This document shows, in pieces, positions 10,124 through 17,200 of a DNA stretch of 31,289 nt. Origin of the DNA: CADEED01 sp039930985 (lineage in GTDB: Bacteria > Pseudomonadota > Gammaproteobacteria > Steroidobacterales > Steroidobacteraceae); contig JBDTSV010000147.1 in NCBI GenBank assembly GCA_039930985.1, forward strand, positions 1 through 31,289, written 5' to 3'. The translations under genes and the position numbers were made by a program. The notes beneath the pieces were generated by a model that was not told the origin of the DNA, ran no database searches, and saw nothing but the letters and a program-made list of their open reading frames with translations. The stretch's first letter is position 1; each line of letters begins with the position of its first letter.

Positions 10124-10896
10124 ACGACACCTTTGATCCGCGCCGGCACCTGCCGGCGCCCAACGAATTGCGCGGCCGCGTCATCATGGTGACCGGCGCC
10201 GGCTCTGGCATCGGCCGGGCCGTGGCGCTCGCACTCGCGGCAGCAGGCGCGGAAGTGATCCTGCTCGGACGCACCGTGCGCAAGCTCGAGGCGGTGCACG
10301 CGGAAATCGCCCAGCTGACGAAAGCCGTCGGCGCCCCCGAGGCCAGCATTGTGCCGCTCGACCTGGAACGCGCGTTGGCCGCGGACTACGAAGCCGTGGC
10401 GGCCGCCGTCGAAAAACGCTACGGCCGGCTCGACGGCCTGCTGCACAACGCCGCCTTGTTAGGCGCGCTCACGCCCATCGAGCAGTATGAAGTGCCCATG
10501 TTCATGCGCGTCATGCACGTGAACGTCACCGCGGCATTCGTACTCACCCAGCATCTGTTGCCGCTGCTGCGCGCCGCGAAAGACGCCACCGTGCTGTTCA
10601 CCTCGAGCGCCGTCGGCCAACGCGGCCGCGCCTACTGGGGCGCGTATTCGATCTCGAAGTTCGCGGTGGAAGGATTCACGCAGGTGCTGGCTCACGAGCT
10701 CGAAGGCACGACGACGGTGCGCGTGAACATCATCGATCCCGGCAAGGTGCGCACCAGCATGCGCCGCCAGGCCTACCCGTCAGAAGCGGCCGAATCACTG
10801 CCTGCCGCGGAATCGCTGACCGCGCCTTATCTCGCCTTGCTGGGACCTGCGAGCCTTGGCATCACGGGCCAGAGGTTTCAGGCGCAGCCGGCTTGA
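10120..10896 (+). CDS. yciK: YciK-type short-chain dehydrogenase/reductase
   Basis: A 258-aa classical SDR with the cofactor motif TGAGSGIG (25-32), HNAA in place of the usual NNAG (109-112), the catalytic Ser in TSS (161-163) and the Y176-x3-K180 pair (YSISK). The following NIIDPGKVRTSMRRQAYP block is typical of YciK, a widespread oxidoreductase whose natural substrate is not established. The ATG overlaps the rmuC stop (ATGA, 10120-10123), making it the last gene of the ubiG operon. Its 3' end overlaps the convergent RluB-like gene by 35 bp. No terminator is visible between them. Confidence 0.92.
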   Translation: MNDTFDPRRHLPAPNELRGRVIMVTGAGSGIGRAVALALAAAGAEVILLGRTVRKLEAVHAEIAQLTKAVGAPEASIVPLDLERALAADYEAVAAAVEKRYGRLDGLLHNAALLGALTPIEQYEVPMFMRVMHVNVTAAFVLTQHLLPLLRAAKDATVLFTSSAVGQRGRAYWGAYSISKFAVEGFTQVLAHELEGTTTVRVNIIDPGKVRTSMRRQAYPSEAAESLPAAESLTAPYLALLGPASLGITGQRFQAQPA

Positions 10897-11638
10897 TCAG
10901 CGCCTGAATCTCGGCATCGTCGAGCTGGCGGAACTGGCCGCGCGACAGGCCCTTGTCGAGCTTCAAACTACCCATCGACACGCGCAGCACGCGGCTCACG
11001 AGCGCACCCTGTCGTTCGAACAGCTGGCGGATGTCCTTGCCGCTGGCACCGGTCACCAGGATGGAATACCAGCGGTTCGAACCCTCGAGCTGCGCCTCGC
11101 TGGTGGAAACACTGGCGACCGTCATGCGCGACGCGCGGTCGATCTTGCCGGTCTTCACCGCCTCGATGTGATCCTTGCCCAGCACGCCCTTGATGCGCAC
11201 GCTGAATTCGCAGGCGAGCTTGTGATTCGTACGCTGCAGTTTCGCCGCCAGGGCGCCGTCGGAGGTCACGAGCTCCAGGCCGCCGTCGATGCCGGGCATC
11301 GGGCTGACCGCGACGAAACGCCGGCCCGCGGTTTTCGGCAGGCGGTCGATCAGCGCCGCGCGTTCGCCATCGGCTTCGCGCAGCGGATCGCCGGGCGAGC
11401 GGTTGAAGACGAATAGTTGGGAGCCTTCGGCGGGACGAACCTTGATGGCGCGTCCATCGAGGCGGATGTCATCGACGTGTGAAACCTTCTGGCCGAGTTC
11501 CGCCAGCTTGCCATTGACGGAGATGCGACCCGCACGGATCCATTCCTCGACGGCGCGACGCGAACCCAGGCCGCGCTGGGCAAGATATTTCTGGAGCCGC
11601 TCGGCCACGCCGGCCGGCGTCGGACGCGGACGTGCCAT
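10862..11638 (-). CDS. RluB/RsuA-family protein with a degenerate pseudouridine synthase site
   Basis: A 258-aa protein at the place where rluB follows scpB in related genomes. The N-terminal S4 RNA-binding domain is well kept (RLQKYLAQRGLGSRRAVEEW to about 65). The catalytic domain is recognisable (IDRLPKTAGRRFVAV, GLELVTSDGALAAKL, LVSRVLRVSMGSLKLDKGLSRG) but the active site is not: the GRLD motif carrying the nucleophilic Asp reads S112-P-M-P115, the conserved Tyr of the KxY-V motif is Phe145, and the EGRNREVRR-type basic motif reads TGASGKDIRQ (196-205). All reading frames of this segment fail to give GRLD, so it is not a frameshift. It probably binds rRNA without isomerising uridine; I therefore give no symbol. 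Confidence 0.9.
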   Translation of the reverse strand: MARPRPTPAGVAERLQKYLAQRGLGSRRAVEEWIRAGRISVNGKLAELGQKVSHVDDIRLDGRAIKVRPAEGSQLFVFNRSPGDPLREADGERAALIDRLPKTAGRRFVAVSPMPGIDGGLELVTSDGALAAKLQRTNHKLACEFSVRIKGVLGKDHIEAVKTGKIDRASRMTVASVSTSEAQLEGSNRWYSILVTGASGKDIRQLFERQGALVSRVLRVSMGSLKLDKGLSRGQFRQLDDAEIQALIKPAAPETSGP

Positions 11639-11653
11639 GAATTTCTCCGGCTC

Positions 11654-12412
11654 TCAGTTTTCTTCGGACGGCGGCGCCGCCACGAGGCCGGCAGCCGAAT
11701 CGCCCGGCGCGGACAGCTCTTCGTCGTCATCGTCATCGGCGGCGGCGTCGAGCCCGTGATCGCCGCCATCTTCGACCGCGCCATCGACCACGGGCACGAC
11801 CGCGACTTCACCCGAGTCGGAGCCGGCATCGGGATCGACGGTCGTTTCGCCGGCCACCGGCAGCGGCAACTGCAGATTGAGATCGGTGAGCGCCTTGAGG
11901 TCGGCGAGCGGCGGCAGATCTTCGATGGACTTCAGCGAGAAGTAATCGAGGAACTCCGCCGTGGTGCCTAACAACTCCGGATGCCCGGGCACATCCCGGT
12001 GCCCCACGACGCGCACCCAGTTGCGCTCCATGAGCGTCTTGACGATCTCGGGGTTCACGGCAACGCCGCGCACGTTCTCGATCTCGGCGCGCGTGATGGG
12101 CTGGCGATAGGCGATGAGCGCCAGCGTCTCGAGCAGCGCGCGCGAATATTTGCGCGGGCGGTCGGGCCACAGGCGCGACACTTCCTGCGAAAACTCAGGT
12201 CGCACCTGAAAACGGAAACCCGTGGCGGTTTCCTTGATGGCCACACCGCGGCCTTCGTAATCGGCCGCGAGCTGCTCGAGCACGGCGCGCATTTCCTTGT
12301 TCGACGGGCGCGATTGCTCGTCGAATATCTGCAGGAGCTCGGCAATGGGAACGGGCCGCGCCGCAGCCAGCAGCGCCGCTTCGACGACATTCTTGAGGTA
12401 CGCATCACTCAT
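11654..12412 (-). CDS. scpB: Segregation and condensation protein B
   Basis: About 252 aa. It is the winged-helix subunit of the SMC-ScpA-ScpB condensin. The signature block runs from KYSRALLETLALIAYRQPIT through NPEIVKTLMERNWVRVVGHRD to LLGTTAEFLDYFSL. A C-terminal Asp/Glu-rich tail of about 60 residues, with a run of five Asp, extends beyond the folded part. The in-frame ATG at 12424 is less likely; the ATG at 12412 has GGAG with 6-nt spacing and overlaps the scpA stop by 8 nt (ATGAGTGA), implying coupled translation. The partner smc gene is in the same window (20120-23623) but in another operon. Confidence 0.95.
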   Translation of the reverse strand: MSDAYLKNVVEAALLAAARPVPIAELLQIFDEQSRPSNKEMRAVLEQLAADYEGRGVAIKETATGFRFQVRPEFSQEVSRLWPDRPRKYSRALLETLALIAYRQPITRAEIENVRGVAVNPEIVKTLMERNWVRVVGHRDVPGHPELLGTTAEFLDYFSLKSIEDLPPLADLKALTDLNLQLPLPVAGETTVDPDAGSDSGEVAVVPVVDGAVEDGGDHGLDAAADDDDDEELSAPGDSAAGLVAAPPSEEN

Positions 12413-13421
12413 GCTGCTCTCCATCCGTCTGCTCTGCCTGCTCTGCCGACTCGTCCATCACGGATTCGTTGGCGGCGCCTTCGACCTCTTCGGCCGGCAC
12501 CGCATCACTCAAAACTGAATCGTTGTCCACCGCGAGCCGCAAGCCTCGCACACCCTGCGCGCCGCGCACGTGCAGCGGCGCGTACGCCTCGGTCTGCACG
12601 ATGTCGATCAGCCCTTCGCGCACCAGCTCGAGAATCGCGACGAAGGTGACGGTGACACCCATGCGACCCTCTTCGGGTTTGAAGAGGTTCACGAACTCGA
12701 CAAAGCTCGACCGTTCGAGCGTCGCGAGAATATCAGACATGCGCACGCGCACCGACAACCGCTCACGCTGGACATGATGGTGCGTGAACATCTCGGAGCG
12801 CTGGACCACGTCGCGAAATGCCAACATCATTTCCTGCATGGCCACTTGCGGCAGCGGCCGCTCGGACTTGCGCTCGCCGAGTTCGGCATTCCCGACCCAG
12901 GTGTCGCGCTCGATGCGCGGGATGCGGTCGATGTTCACCGCGGCGGTCTTGAAGCGTTCGTATTCCTGCAGGCGGCGCACGAGGTCCGCGCGCGGATCGC
13001 TCTCCTCGCCGGCGTTCGGGTCCACGGCGCGCGGCAGCAGCATGCGCGATTTGATCTCGGCCAGCGTCGCGGCCATCACCAGGTATTCGCCGGCCAGCTC
13101 GAGCTGCAGACCTTCCATGAGAGAGATGTACTCCATGTACTGCTTGGTGATGTCGGCGATCGGGATGTCGAGGATGTCGAGGTTCTGCCGCCGGATCATG
13201 TACAGCAGCAGGTCGAGCGGCCCCTCGAACGCTTCGAGAAACACTTCCAGCGCCTGCGGCGGAATGTACAGGTCCTTCGGCAGCTGAGTGACCGGCTCGC
13301 CGTGCACCATGGCGAACGGCATTTCCACCTGCTCGGGCGACCCGGCAGTCTCCGCCACCACTGCCGGCTCGTCGGGGTTGTTCACGACCATGCGCAGATC
13401 GGGTTTCGCGGCTTTGTTCAT
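12405..13421 (-). CDS. scpA: Segregation and condensation protein A (kleisin)
   Basis: A 338-aa bacterial kleisin that bridges the SMC heads. The N-terminal kleisin core is clear: FEGPLDLLLYMIRRQNLDI followed by LDIPIADITKQYMEYI, then AATLAEIKSRMLLP. A middle linker contains many charges, and the C-terminal winged-helix part is about 225-285 (VTVTFVAILELVREGLIDI). It is longer than the roughly 250 aa of Firmicutes ScpA because of a 50-residue N-terminal leader and an acidic C-terminal tail. Its start lies 2 nt after the trpS stop and its end overlaps scpB, so trpS-scpA-scpB are one operon. Confidence 0.95.
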   Translation of the reverse strand: MNKAAKPDLRMVVNNPDEPAVVAETAGSPEQVEMPFAMVHGEPVTQLPKDLYIPPQALEVFLEAFEGPLDLLLYMIRRQNLDILDIPIADITKQYMEYISLMEGLQLELAGEYLVMAATLAEIKSRMLLPRAVDPNAGEESDPRADLVRRLQEYERFKTAAVNIDRIPRIERDTWVGNAELGERKSERPLPQVAMQEMMLAFRDVVQRSEMFTHHHVQRERLSVRVRMSDILATLERSSFVEFVNLFKPEEGRMGVTVTFVAILELVREGLIDIVQTEAYAPLHVRGAQGVRGLRLAVDNDSVLSDAVPAEEVEGAANESVMDESAEQAEQTDGEQHE

Positions 13422-13423
13422 AG

Positions 13424-14638
13424 TTAGTCCACCCGTAGGTTCATGGCGCGCCGGACGTCATCGAGCGTGGCGCGCGCGGCCTCGCGCGCCTTCTCGCCGC
13501 CCTCGGCCACGATGTTGCGCACCAGCTCGGGATTTTCCTCGAATTCCTGGGCGCGCTTGCGGATACCGCCGATCTCTTCGACGACCTTGTCGATCAGCGG
13601 CTTCTTGCATTCGAGGCAACCGATACCGGCCGTGCGGCAGCCGTTCGCCGCCCAGGTGCGCGTCTCTTCGCTCGAATAGATCTTGTGCAGATCGAACACC
13701 GGGCATACGTCGGGATTGCCTGGGTCGGTGCGCCGTACGCGCGCCGGGTCGGTCTGCATCTGCCTGAGCTTTTTCGCGACTTCGTCGGGGTCTTCGCGCA
13801 ACCCGATGGTATTGCCGTAGGACTTCGACATCTTGCGGCCGTCGAGACCGGGCACCTTCGGCGTGGCGGTGAGCAGCACGTGCGGCTCGGGCAGGATGCT
13901 CACGCTGCCGCCTTCCAGGTAGCCTAACAACCTCTCGCGATCGGCGACGGTCAGGCGCGTATTGCTGGTGACCACTTCGCGCGCCTTGTCGAGCGCCAGC
14001 TGGTCGCCGTTTTCCTGGAAGTTCTTGCGCAGCTGCTTGTACATCGTGGTGTTGCGGCCGCCCAGACCCTTGATGGCCTTTTCGACCTTCACCTCGAAAT
14101 CCGGCTCGCGCCCATAAAGGTGATTGAAGCGCCGCGCGACTTCACGCGTGATCTCCACGTGCGCCACCTGGTCCTCGCCCACGGGCACGAAGGCCGGCCG
14201 GTACAGCAGGATGTCCGCGGTCTGCAGCAATGGATAACCGAGGAAACCGTAGGTGGCGAGATCTTTTTCCTTGAGCTCGGCCTGCTGGTCCTTGTAGCTC
14301 GGCACCCGCTCGAGCCAGCCGAGCGGCGTGATCATCGACAGCAAAAGGTGCAGCTCGGCGTGCTCGGGGACCTGTGACTGCACGAAGAGCGTAGCCACGC
14401 CCGGGTTGAGCCCGGCCGCGAGCCAGTCGATGAGCATCTCGTGGATGAATTTGGGGAGCTGCTTGGTGTCTTCGTAGCCGGTGGTGAGCGCGTGCCAGTC
14501 GGCGACGAAGAAGTAACACTCGTACTGGTACTGGAGATCGACCCAATTCTTGAGCGCGCCATGGTAATTGCCAAGATGCAGCTGACCCGTCGGCCGCATT
14601 CCGGAAAGTACTCGTTTGGCTTGCGGATGGCTGCTCAC
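13424..14638 (-). CDS. trpS: Tryptophanyl-tRNA synthetase, long form with a four-Cys motif
   Basis: A 404-aa class-I aminoacyl-tRNA synthetase charging tRNA-Trp. The HIGH-type motif is GQLHLGN (18-24) and the KMSKS loop is at 269-273 (GRKMSKSYGN). Compared with E. coli (334 aa) it has an insertion of about 70 residues before the KMSKS loop (about 180-255). In the C-terminal anticodon-binding region, C312, C334, C341 and C344 make C-x21-C-x6-C-x2-C, close to the motif that holds a 4Fe-4S cluster in Thermotoga TrpRS. The start codon is GTG at 14638, with no Shine-Dalgarno and a TATACT box 11 nt upstream. First gene of the trpS-scpA-scpB operon. Confidence 0.96.
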   Translation of the reverse strand: MSSHPQAKRVLSGMRPTGQLHLGNYHGALKNWVDLQYQYECYFFVADWHALTTGYEDTKQLPKFIHEMLIDWLAAGLNPGVATLFVQSQVPEHAELHLLLSMITPLGWLERVPSYKDQQAELKEKDLATYGFLGYPLLQTADILLYRPAFVPVGEDQVAHVEITREVARRFNHLYGREPDFEVKVEKAIKGLGGRNTTMYKQLRKNFQENGDQLALDKAREVVTSNTRLTVADRERLLGYLEGGSVSILPEPHVLLTATPKVPGLDGRKMSKSYGNTIGLREDPDEVAKKLRQMQTDPARVRRTDPGNPDVCPVFDLHKIYSSEETRTWAANGCRTAGIGCLECKKPLIDKVVEEIGGIRKRAQEFEENPELVRNIVAEGGEKAREAARATLDDVRRAMNLRVD

Positions 14639-14649
14639 GGGAGGCGCGC

Positions 14650-14655
14650 AGTATA
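14650..14655 (-). promoter_or_regulatory. Candidate -10 box for trpS
   Basis: TATACT on the minus strand ends 11 nt before the trpS GTG. A normal start site would give a leader of about 4-6 nt. The spacing mirrors that at ubiG. No strong -35 is visible. Confidence 0.5.
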
Positions 14656-14671
14656 CAGGCGGTGTCGCCCC

Positions 14672-15295
14672 TCAAATCCCCAGTTTCTCCAGCGTCCCCC
14701 GACCAATCCGGGTGATCGTGGGCGGCGTCACCGCGAGATCGACGACCGTGGTCGGTTCGATGCCGCAATGGCCGCCATCGAGCACACAATCCACTTGATG
14801 CTCGAGCCGGTTTCTGATCTCACGGCCGTCGGTCAGCGGCAGCTCGTCCCCGGGCAGGAGCAGCGTGGAACTCATGATGGGTTCACCAAGCTCCGCCAAT
14901 AGCATGCGCGGCACTTCGTGGTCCGGGACGCGGATGCCGATGGTGCGACGTTTTTCGTGCTGCAGGCGCCGCGGCGTCTCCTTGGTGGCCGGCAGCAGAA
15001 AGGTATACGGACCCGGCGTGGCGGCCTTGAGCATGCGGAACTGCCAGGTCTCCACCTTCGCGTACCTGGCGATTTCAGCGAGATCGCGGCACACCAGCGT
15101 GAAATGGTGATGGCGGTCAGCATTGCGAATCCGGCGGATGCGATCGAGCGCGTCCTTGTCGCCGATGTGACAGCCGAGCGCGTAGCAGGAATCCGTCGGA
15201 TACACGATGAGACCGCCCTCGCGCACGATTTCAGCGGCGCGGCGGATCAGGCGAAGCTGCGGATTCTCGGGATGTAGCTCGAAATACTGGCTCAC
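14672..15295 (-). CDS. yciO: YciO: L-threonylcarbamoyladenylate synthase family (Sua5/YrdC) protein
   Basis: A 207-aa YrdC-domain protein. The N-terminus SQYFELHPENPQLRLIRRA matches E. coli YciO, as does the overall length. The ATP/carbamoyl-binding core includes GGLIVYPTDSCYALGC, the HHHFTLVCRDL strand and IMSSTLLLPGDELP. The TsaC/Sua5 relatives make threonylcarbamoyl-AMP for tRNA t6A37; YciO is a paralogue whose cellular role is less certain. The frame is open to 15727, but that extension is low-complexity and overlaps yciB, so the GTG at 15295 (codes VSQYFEL) is taken as the start. It is divergent from yciB across 96 nt. Confidence 0.9.
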   Translation of the reverse strand: MSQYFELHPENPQLRLIRRAAEIVREGGLIVYPTDSCYALGCHIGDKDALDRIRRIRNADRHHHFTLVCRDLAEIARYAKVETWQFRMLKAATPGPYTFLLPATKETPRRLQHEKRRTIGIRVPDHEVPRMLLAELGEPIMSSTLLLPGDELPLTDGREIRNRLEHQVDCVLDGGHCGIEPTTVVDLAVTPPTITRIGRGTLEKLGI

Positions 15296-15391
15296 GGGCG
15301 TGCTGTCGGGCGGCGCAAGACACAGCTTTCGCGCGGGGCCGGTATCATACGCGCCCCCTTTCGCCTGGCCGCGGTAAACGCGGGCATAACG

Positions 15392-15946
15392 ATGCAGACG
15401 CTTCTCGAATACGTGCCGTGGATCGTCTTCTTCGCGTTCTACAAACTCGGCGGTGGCCTCTATCCGGCGACCGCCGCGCTCATGGTCACCATGAGCGCGC
15501 TGCTGGCGTTCTTGTGGATCCGCGCTCGCAAAGTCCCGCAGCTGCCCCTGGCGCTCACCATCATGGTGCTGCTGTTCGGTTCGGCCACGCTCATCCTGCA
15601 CGACGTGCGCTTCCTGCAGTGGAAGGCGTCGGTGATCTACTGGCTGCTCGGCATCGTGATCGCCGGCAGCGTCTGGGTGGGGAGTAAGCCGCTGCTCGAA
15701 CGCATGCTCAGCGGCGGAGTGCCGCAAGACGTCGTGGTCCCGGCCTCGTCATGGCGCAACGCTTCGCTCGTGACTGGCGCGTTTTATGTGCTGCTCGGCT
15801 TCGCGAACATCTGGGTGGCCATGACGCGCAGCGAAGCGGACTGGGTCACCTTCAAACTCTGGATCTCGATCCCGCTGGGCATGGTTTTCCTGCTCGGTGT
15901 CGTTCTGTACCTGCTGCGCGGGGCGTTCGCGCGGGAGCCTTCGTGA
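15392..15946 (+). CDS. yciB: YciB/IspZ inner-membrane septation-type protein
   Basis: A 184-aa very hydrophobic protein with about five membrane helices, starting MQTLLEYVPWIVFFAFYKLG, the hallmark N-terminus of the YciB/IspZ (septation protein A) family. Other signatures are the segment LHDVRFLQWKASVIYWLLG and the C-terminal FKLWISIPLGMVFLLG. In E. coli YciB affects cell-envelope synthesis and division; the mechanism is not settled. Its stop overlaps the GTG start of bolA (GTGA, 15943-15946). A TATCAT at 15343-15348 is a weak candidate -10 box. Confidence 0.95.
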   Translation: MQTLLEYVPWIVFFAFYKLGGGLYPATAALMVTMSALLAFLWIRARKVPQLPLALTIMVLLFGSATLILHDVRFLQWKASVIYWLLGIVIAGSVWVGSKPLLERMLSGGVPQDVVVPASSWRNASLVTGAFYVLLGFANIWVAMTRSEADWVTFKLWISIPLGMVFLLGVVLYLLRGAFAREPS

Positions 15947-16203
15947 ACGCCACGCGCACCGACCGGCTTCGCCTCGCGCTCGAATCCGCCCTGCACCCGA
16001 CCCTGCTCGAGATCCGCGATGACAGCGCCAGGCACGCCGACCACGCCGGCGCGCGTGAAGGTGGGCATTTCCACATCGTCATCGCAGCTCCGGCCTTCGC
16101 CGGCGTCTCCGCGCTGGAAAGGCATCGAATGGTCTATGCTGCCGCCGCCGAATTGATGGGCCGGGACATCCACGCGTTATCGATCGACGCGCGCCCCGGT
16201 TAA
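15943..16203 (+). CDS. bolA: BolA family protein
   Basis: An 86-aa BolA-domain protein. The GHFHIVI strand, the invariant-type ALERHRMVYAA helix and the terminal IHALSIDARP are the BolA signature; His in GHFH and in ERHRMVY are the likely ligands shared with monothiol glutaredoxins. BolA proteins act in iron-sulfur handling and, in E. coli, in envelope stress. The open frame extends upstream into yciB, but the GTG at 15943 with GGGAG just upstream gives the expected family length and a GTGA overlap with yciB. It precedes a parvulin lipoprotein gene by 23 nt. Confidence 0.92.
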   Translation: MNATRTDRLRLALESALHPTLLEIRDDSARHADHAGAREGGHFHIVIAAPAFAGVSALERHRMVYAAAAELMGRDIHALSIDARPG

Positions 16204-16226
16204 GTTTCAACATCTTGAGAGACAAA

Positions 16227-17132
16227 ATGAAAGTTATTCGTTTCGTTGCCGTGGGCGCATTGCTCGCACTCGCCGCCTGCTCCAAACCTTCCGCCGACAA
16301 GACCGCCGATGCGGCGGCTACGCCTGCCAAACCGCCACTGGTCACGGTGAACGGCAAGGCCATCAGCGAACAGCTTTTCGAGGAGTACGCCAAGGCCCTG
16401 GCGCGTAAACCGGCCAGCGAGCTCTCGCCCGAAGATCGCGCGCAGATCAAGGAAAACCTGGTGCGCGTCGAGCTGATCGCACAGCAGGCCGAGAAAGACG
16501 GTCTCGCCAAGGATCCGGAAGTCAGCACGCGCCTCGAGCTGTCCCGTCTCGAAGTGCTGCAGCAGTCGTCGGCACAGAAATACCTCAAGGATCACACTCC
16601 GACCGAAACGGAGTTACGCGCCGAGTTCGAGGCGCAGGTGGCGTCCGCGCCGCTGGTGGAATACCAGGCCCGGCACATCCTCGTGAGCAGCGAGGAAGTG
16701 GCGCAGAAAATCATTACGCAGCTCAAGGGCGGCAATGACTTCGCGACGCTCGCCAAGCGTCTGTCGGCCGACAAGCAATCCGCGGCGAAAGGCGGCGACC
16801 TCGGCTGGTTCGGAGCCCGGGACATGGACCCGCAGATCATCAATGCGGTCGCGCTGCTCAAGAAAGGCGAGGTTGCGAGCGCGCCGGTGCAGACGCAGTA
16901 CGGCTGGCACGTGATCAAGCTCGACGACACGCGCGATCGCCCGGCGCCCGCGTTCGATGACGTCAAGGATCGGCTGACGCAGATCGTCGTGGCGAAGAAG
17001 TTCAAGGCGTTGTCGGACGAAATGCTGAAAACCGCCAAGATCGATCCGCCGCTCGCCGCGACGCCGGTTGCGGCGCCGGCCGCCGCGACGCCAGCGCCCG
17101 CGCCAGCGCCCGCGCCAGCGCCAGCAAACTAG
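16227..17132 (+). CDS. Peptidyl-prolyl cis-trans isomerase lipoprotein (parvulin/PpiC type)
   Basis: A 301-aa protein with a lipoprotein signal: hydrophobic core then the lipobox L15-A-A-C18, with Ser19 at +2, which favours the outer membrane. An N-terminal SurA/PrsA-like chaperone helix region (about 35-135) precedes one parvulin domain (about 140-232, with ARHILVSSEE, GGDLGWFGARDM and TQYGWHVIKLDD). The last 30 residues are a Pro/Ala repeat from a 12-bp DNA repeat (17091-17125). It probably folds exported proteins in the periplasm. A TTG at 16215 is in frame, but the ATG at 16227 has GAGAG nearby and gives the clean lipoprotein signal. A strong terminator follows. No specific gene name can be assigned. 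Confidence 0.92.
   Translation: MKVIRFVAVGALLALAACSKPSADKTADAAATPAKPPLVTVNGKAISEQLFEEYAKALARKPASELSPEDRAQIKENLVRVELIAQQAEKDGLAKDPEVSTRLELSRLEVLQQSSAQKYLKDHTPTETELRAEFEAQVASAPLVEYQARHILVSSEEVAQKIITQLKGGNDFATLAKRLSADKQSAAKGGDLGWFGARDMDPQIINAVALLKKGEVASAPVQTQYGWHVIKLDDTRDRPAPAFDDVKDRLTQIVVAKKFKALSDEMLKTAKIDPPLAATPVAAPAAATPAPAPAPAPAPAN
17091..17125 (+). repeat. Short 12-bp coding repeat (Pro-Ala tail)
   Basis: About two and a half copies of a 12-bp unit (CCAGCGCCCGCG, then partial) encode the alternating Ala-Pro tail of the parvulin lipoprotein. Such tracts can change length by slippage. Confidence 0.7.
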
Positions 17133-17149
17133 TCGGGCGGACGCGATTG

Positions 17150-17200
17150 CAGCCGCCGGTTTCCGGAATTCAATCCGCGACCGGCGGCTGTTTCGTTTTC
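17150..17200 (+). terminator. Intrinsic terminator of the yciB-bolA-PPIase operon, overlapping the ligA 3' end
   Basis: A perfect 11-bp GC-rich inverted repeat (17150-17160 with 17180-17190, 19-nt loop) is followed on the plus strand by TTTCGTTTTC. The distal arm and the T-rich tract lie inside the last codons of ligA, which runs the other way. On the minus strand no T run follows, so it works in one direction only. Confidence 0.85.

Noticed and set aside
11074..11090. GGTTCGAACCC-like stretch resembling a tRNA T-loop
   Set aside because: It lies inside the RluB-like coding frame and no cloverleaf arms or acceptor stem surround it.
15296..15727. N-terminal extension of the yciO frame
   Set aside because: It is low-complexity, overlaps yciB on the other strand, and the family N-terminus begins at the GTG at 15295.
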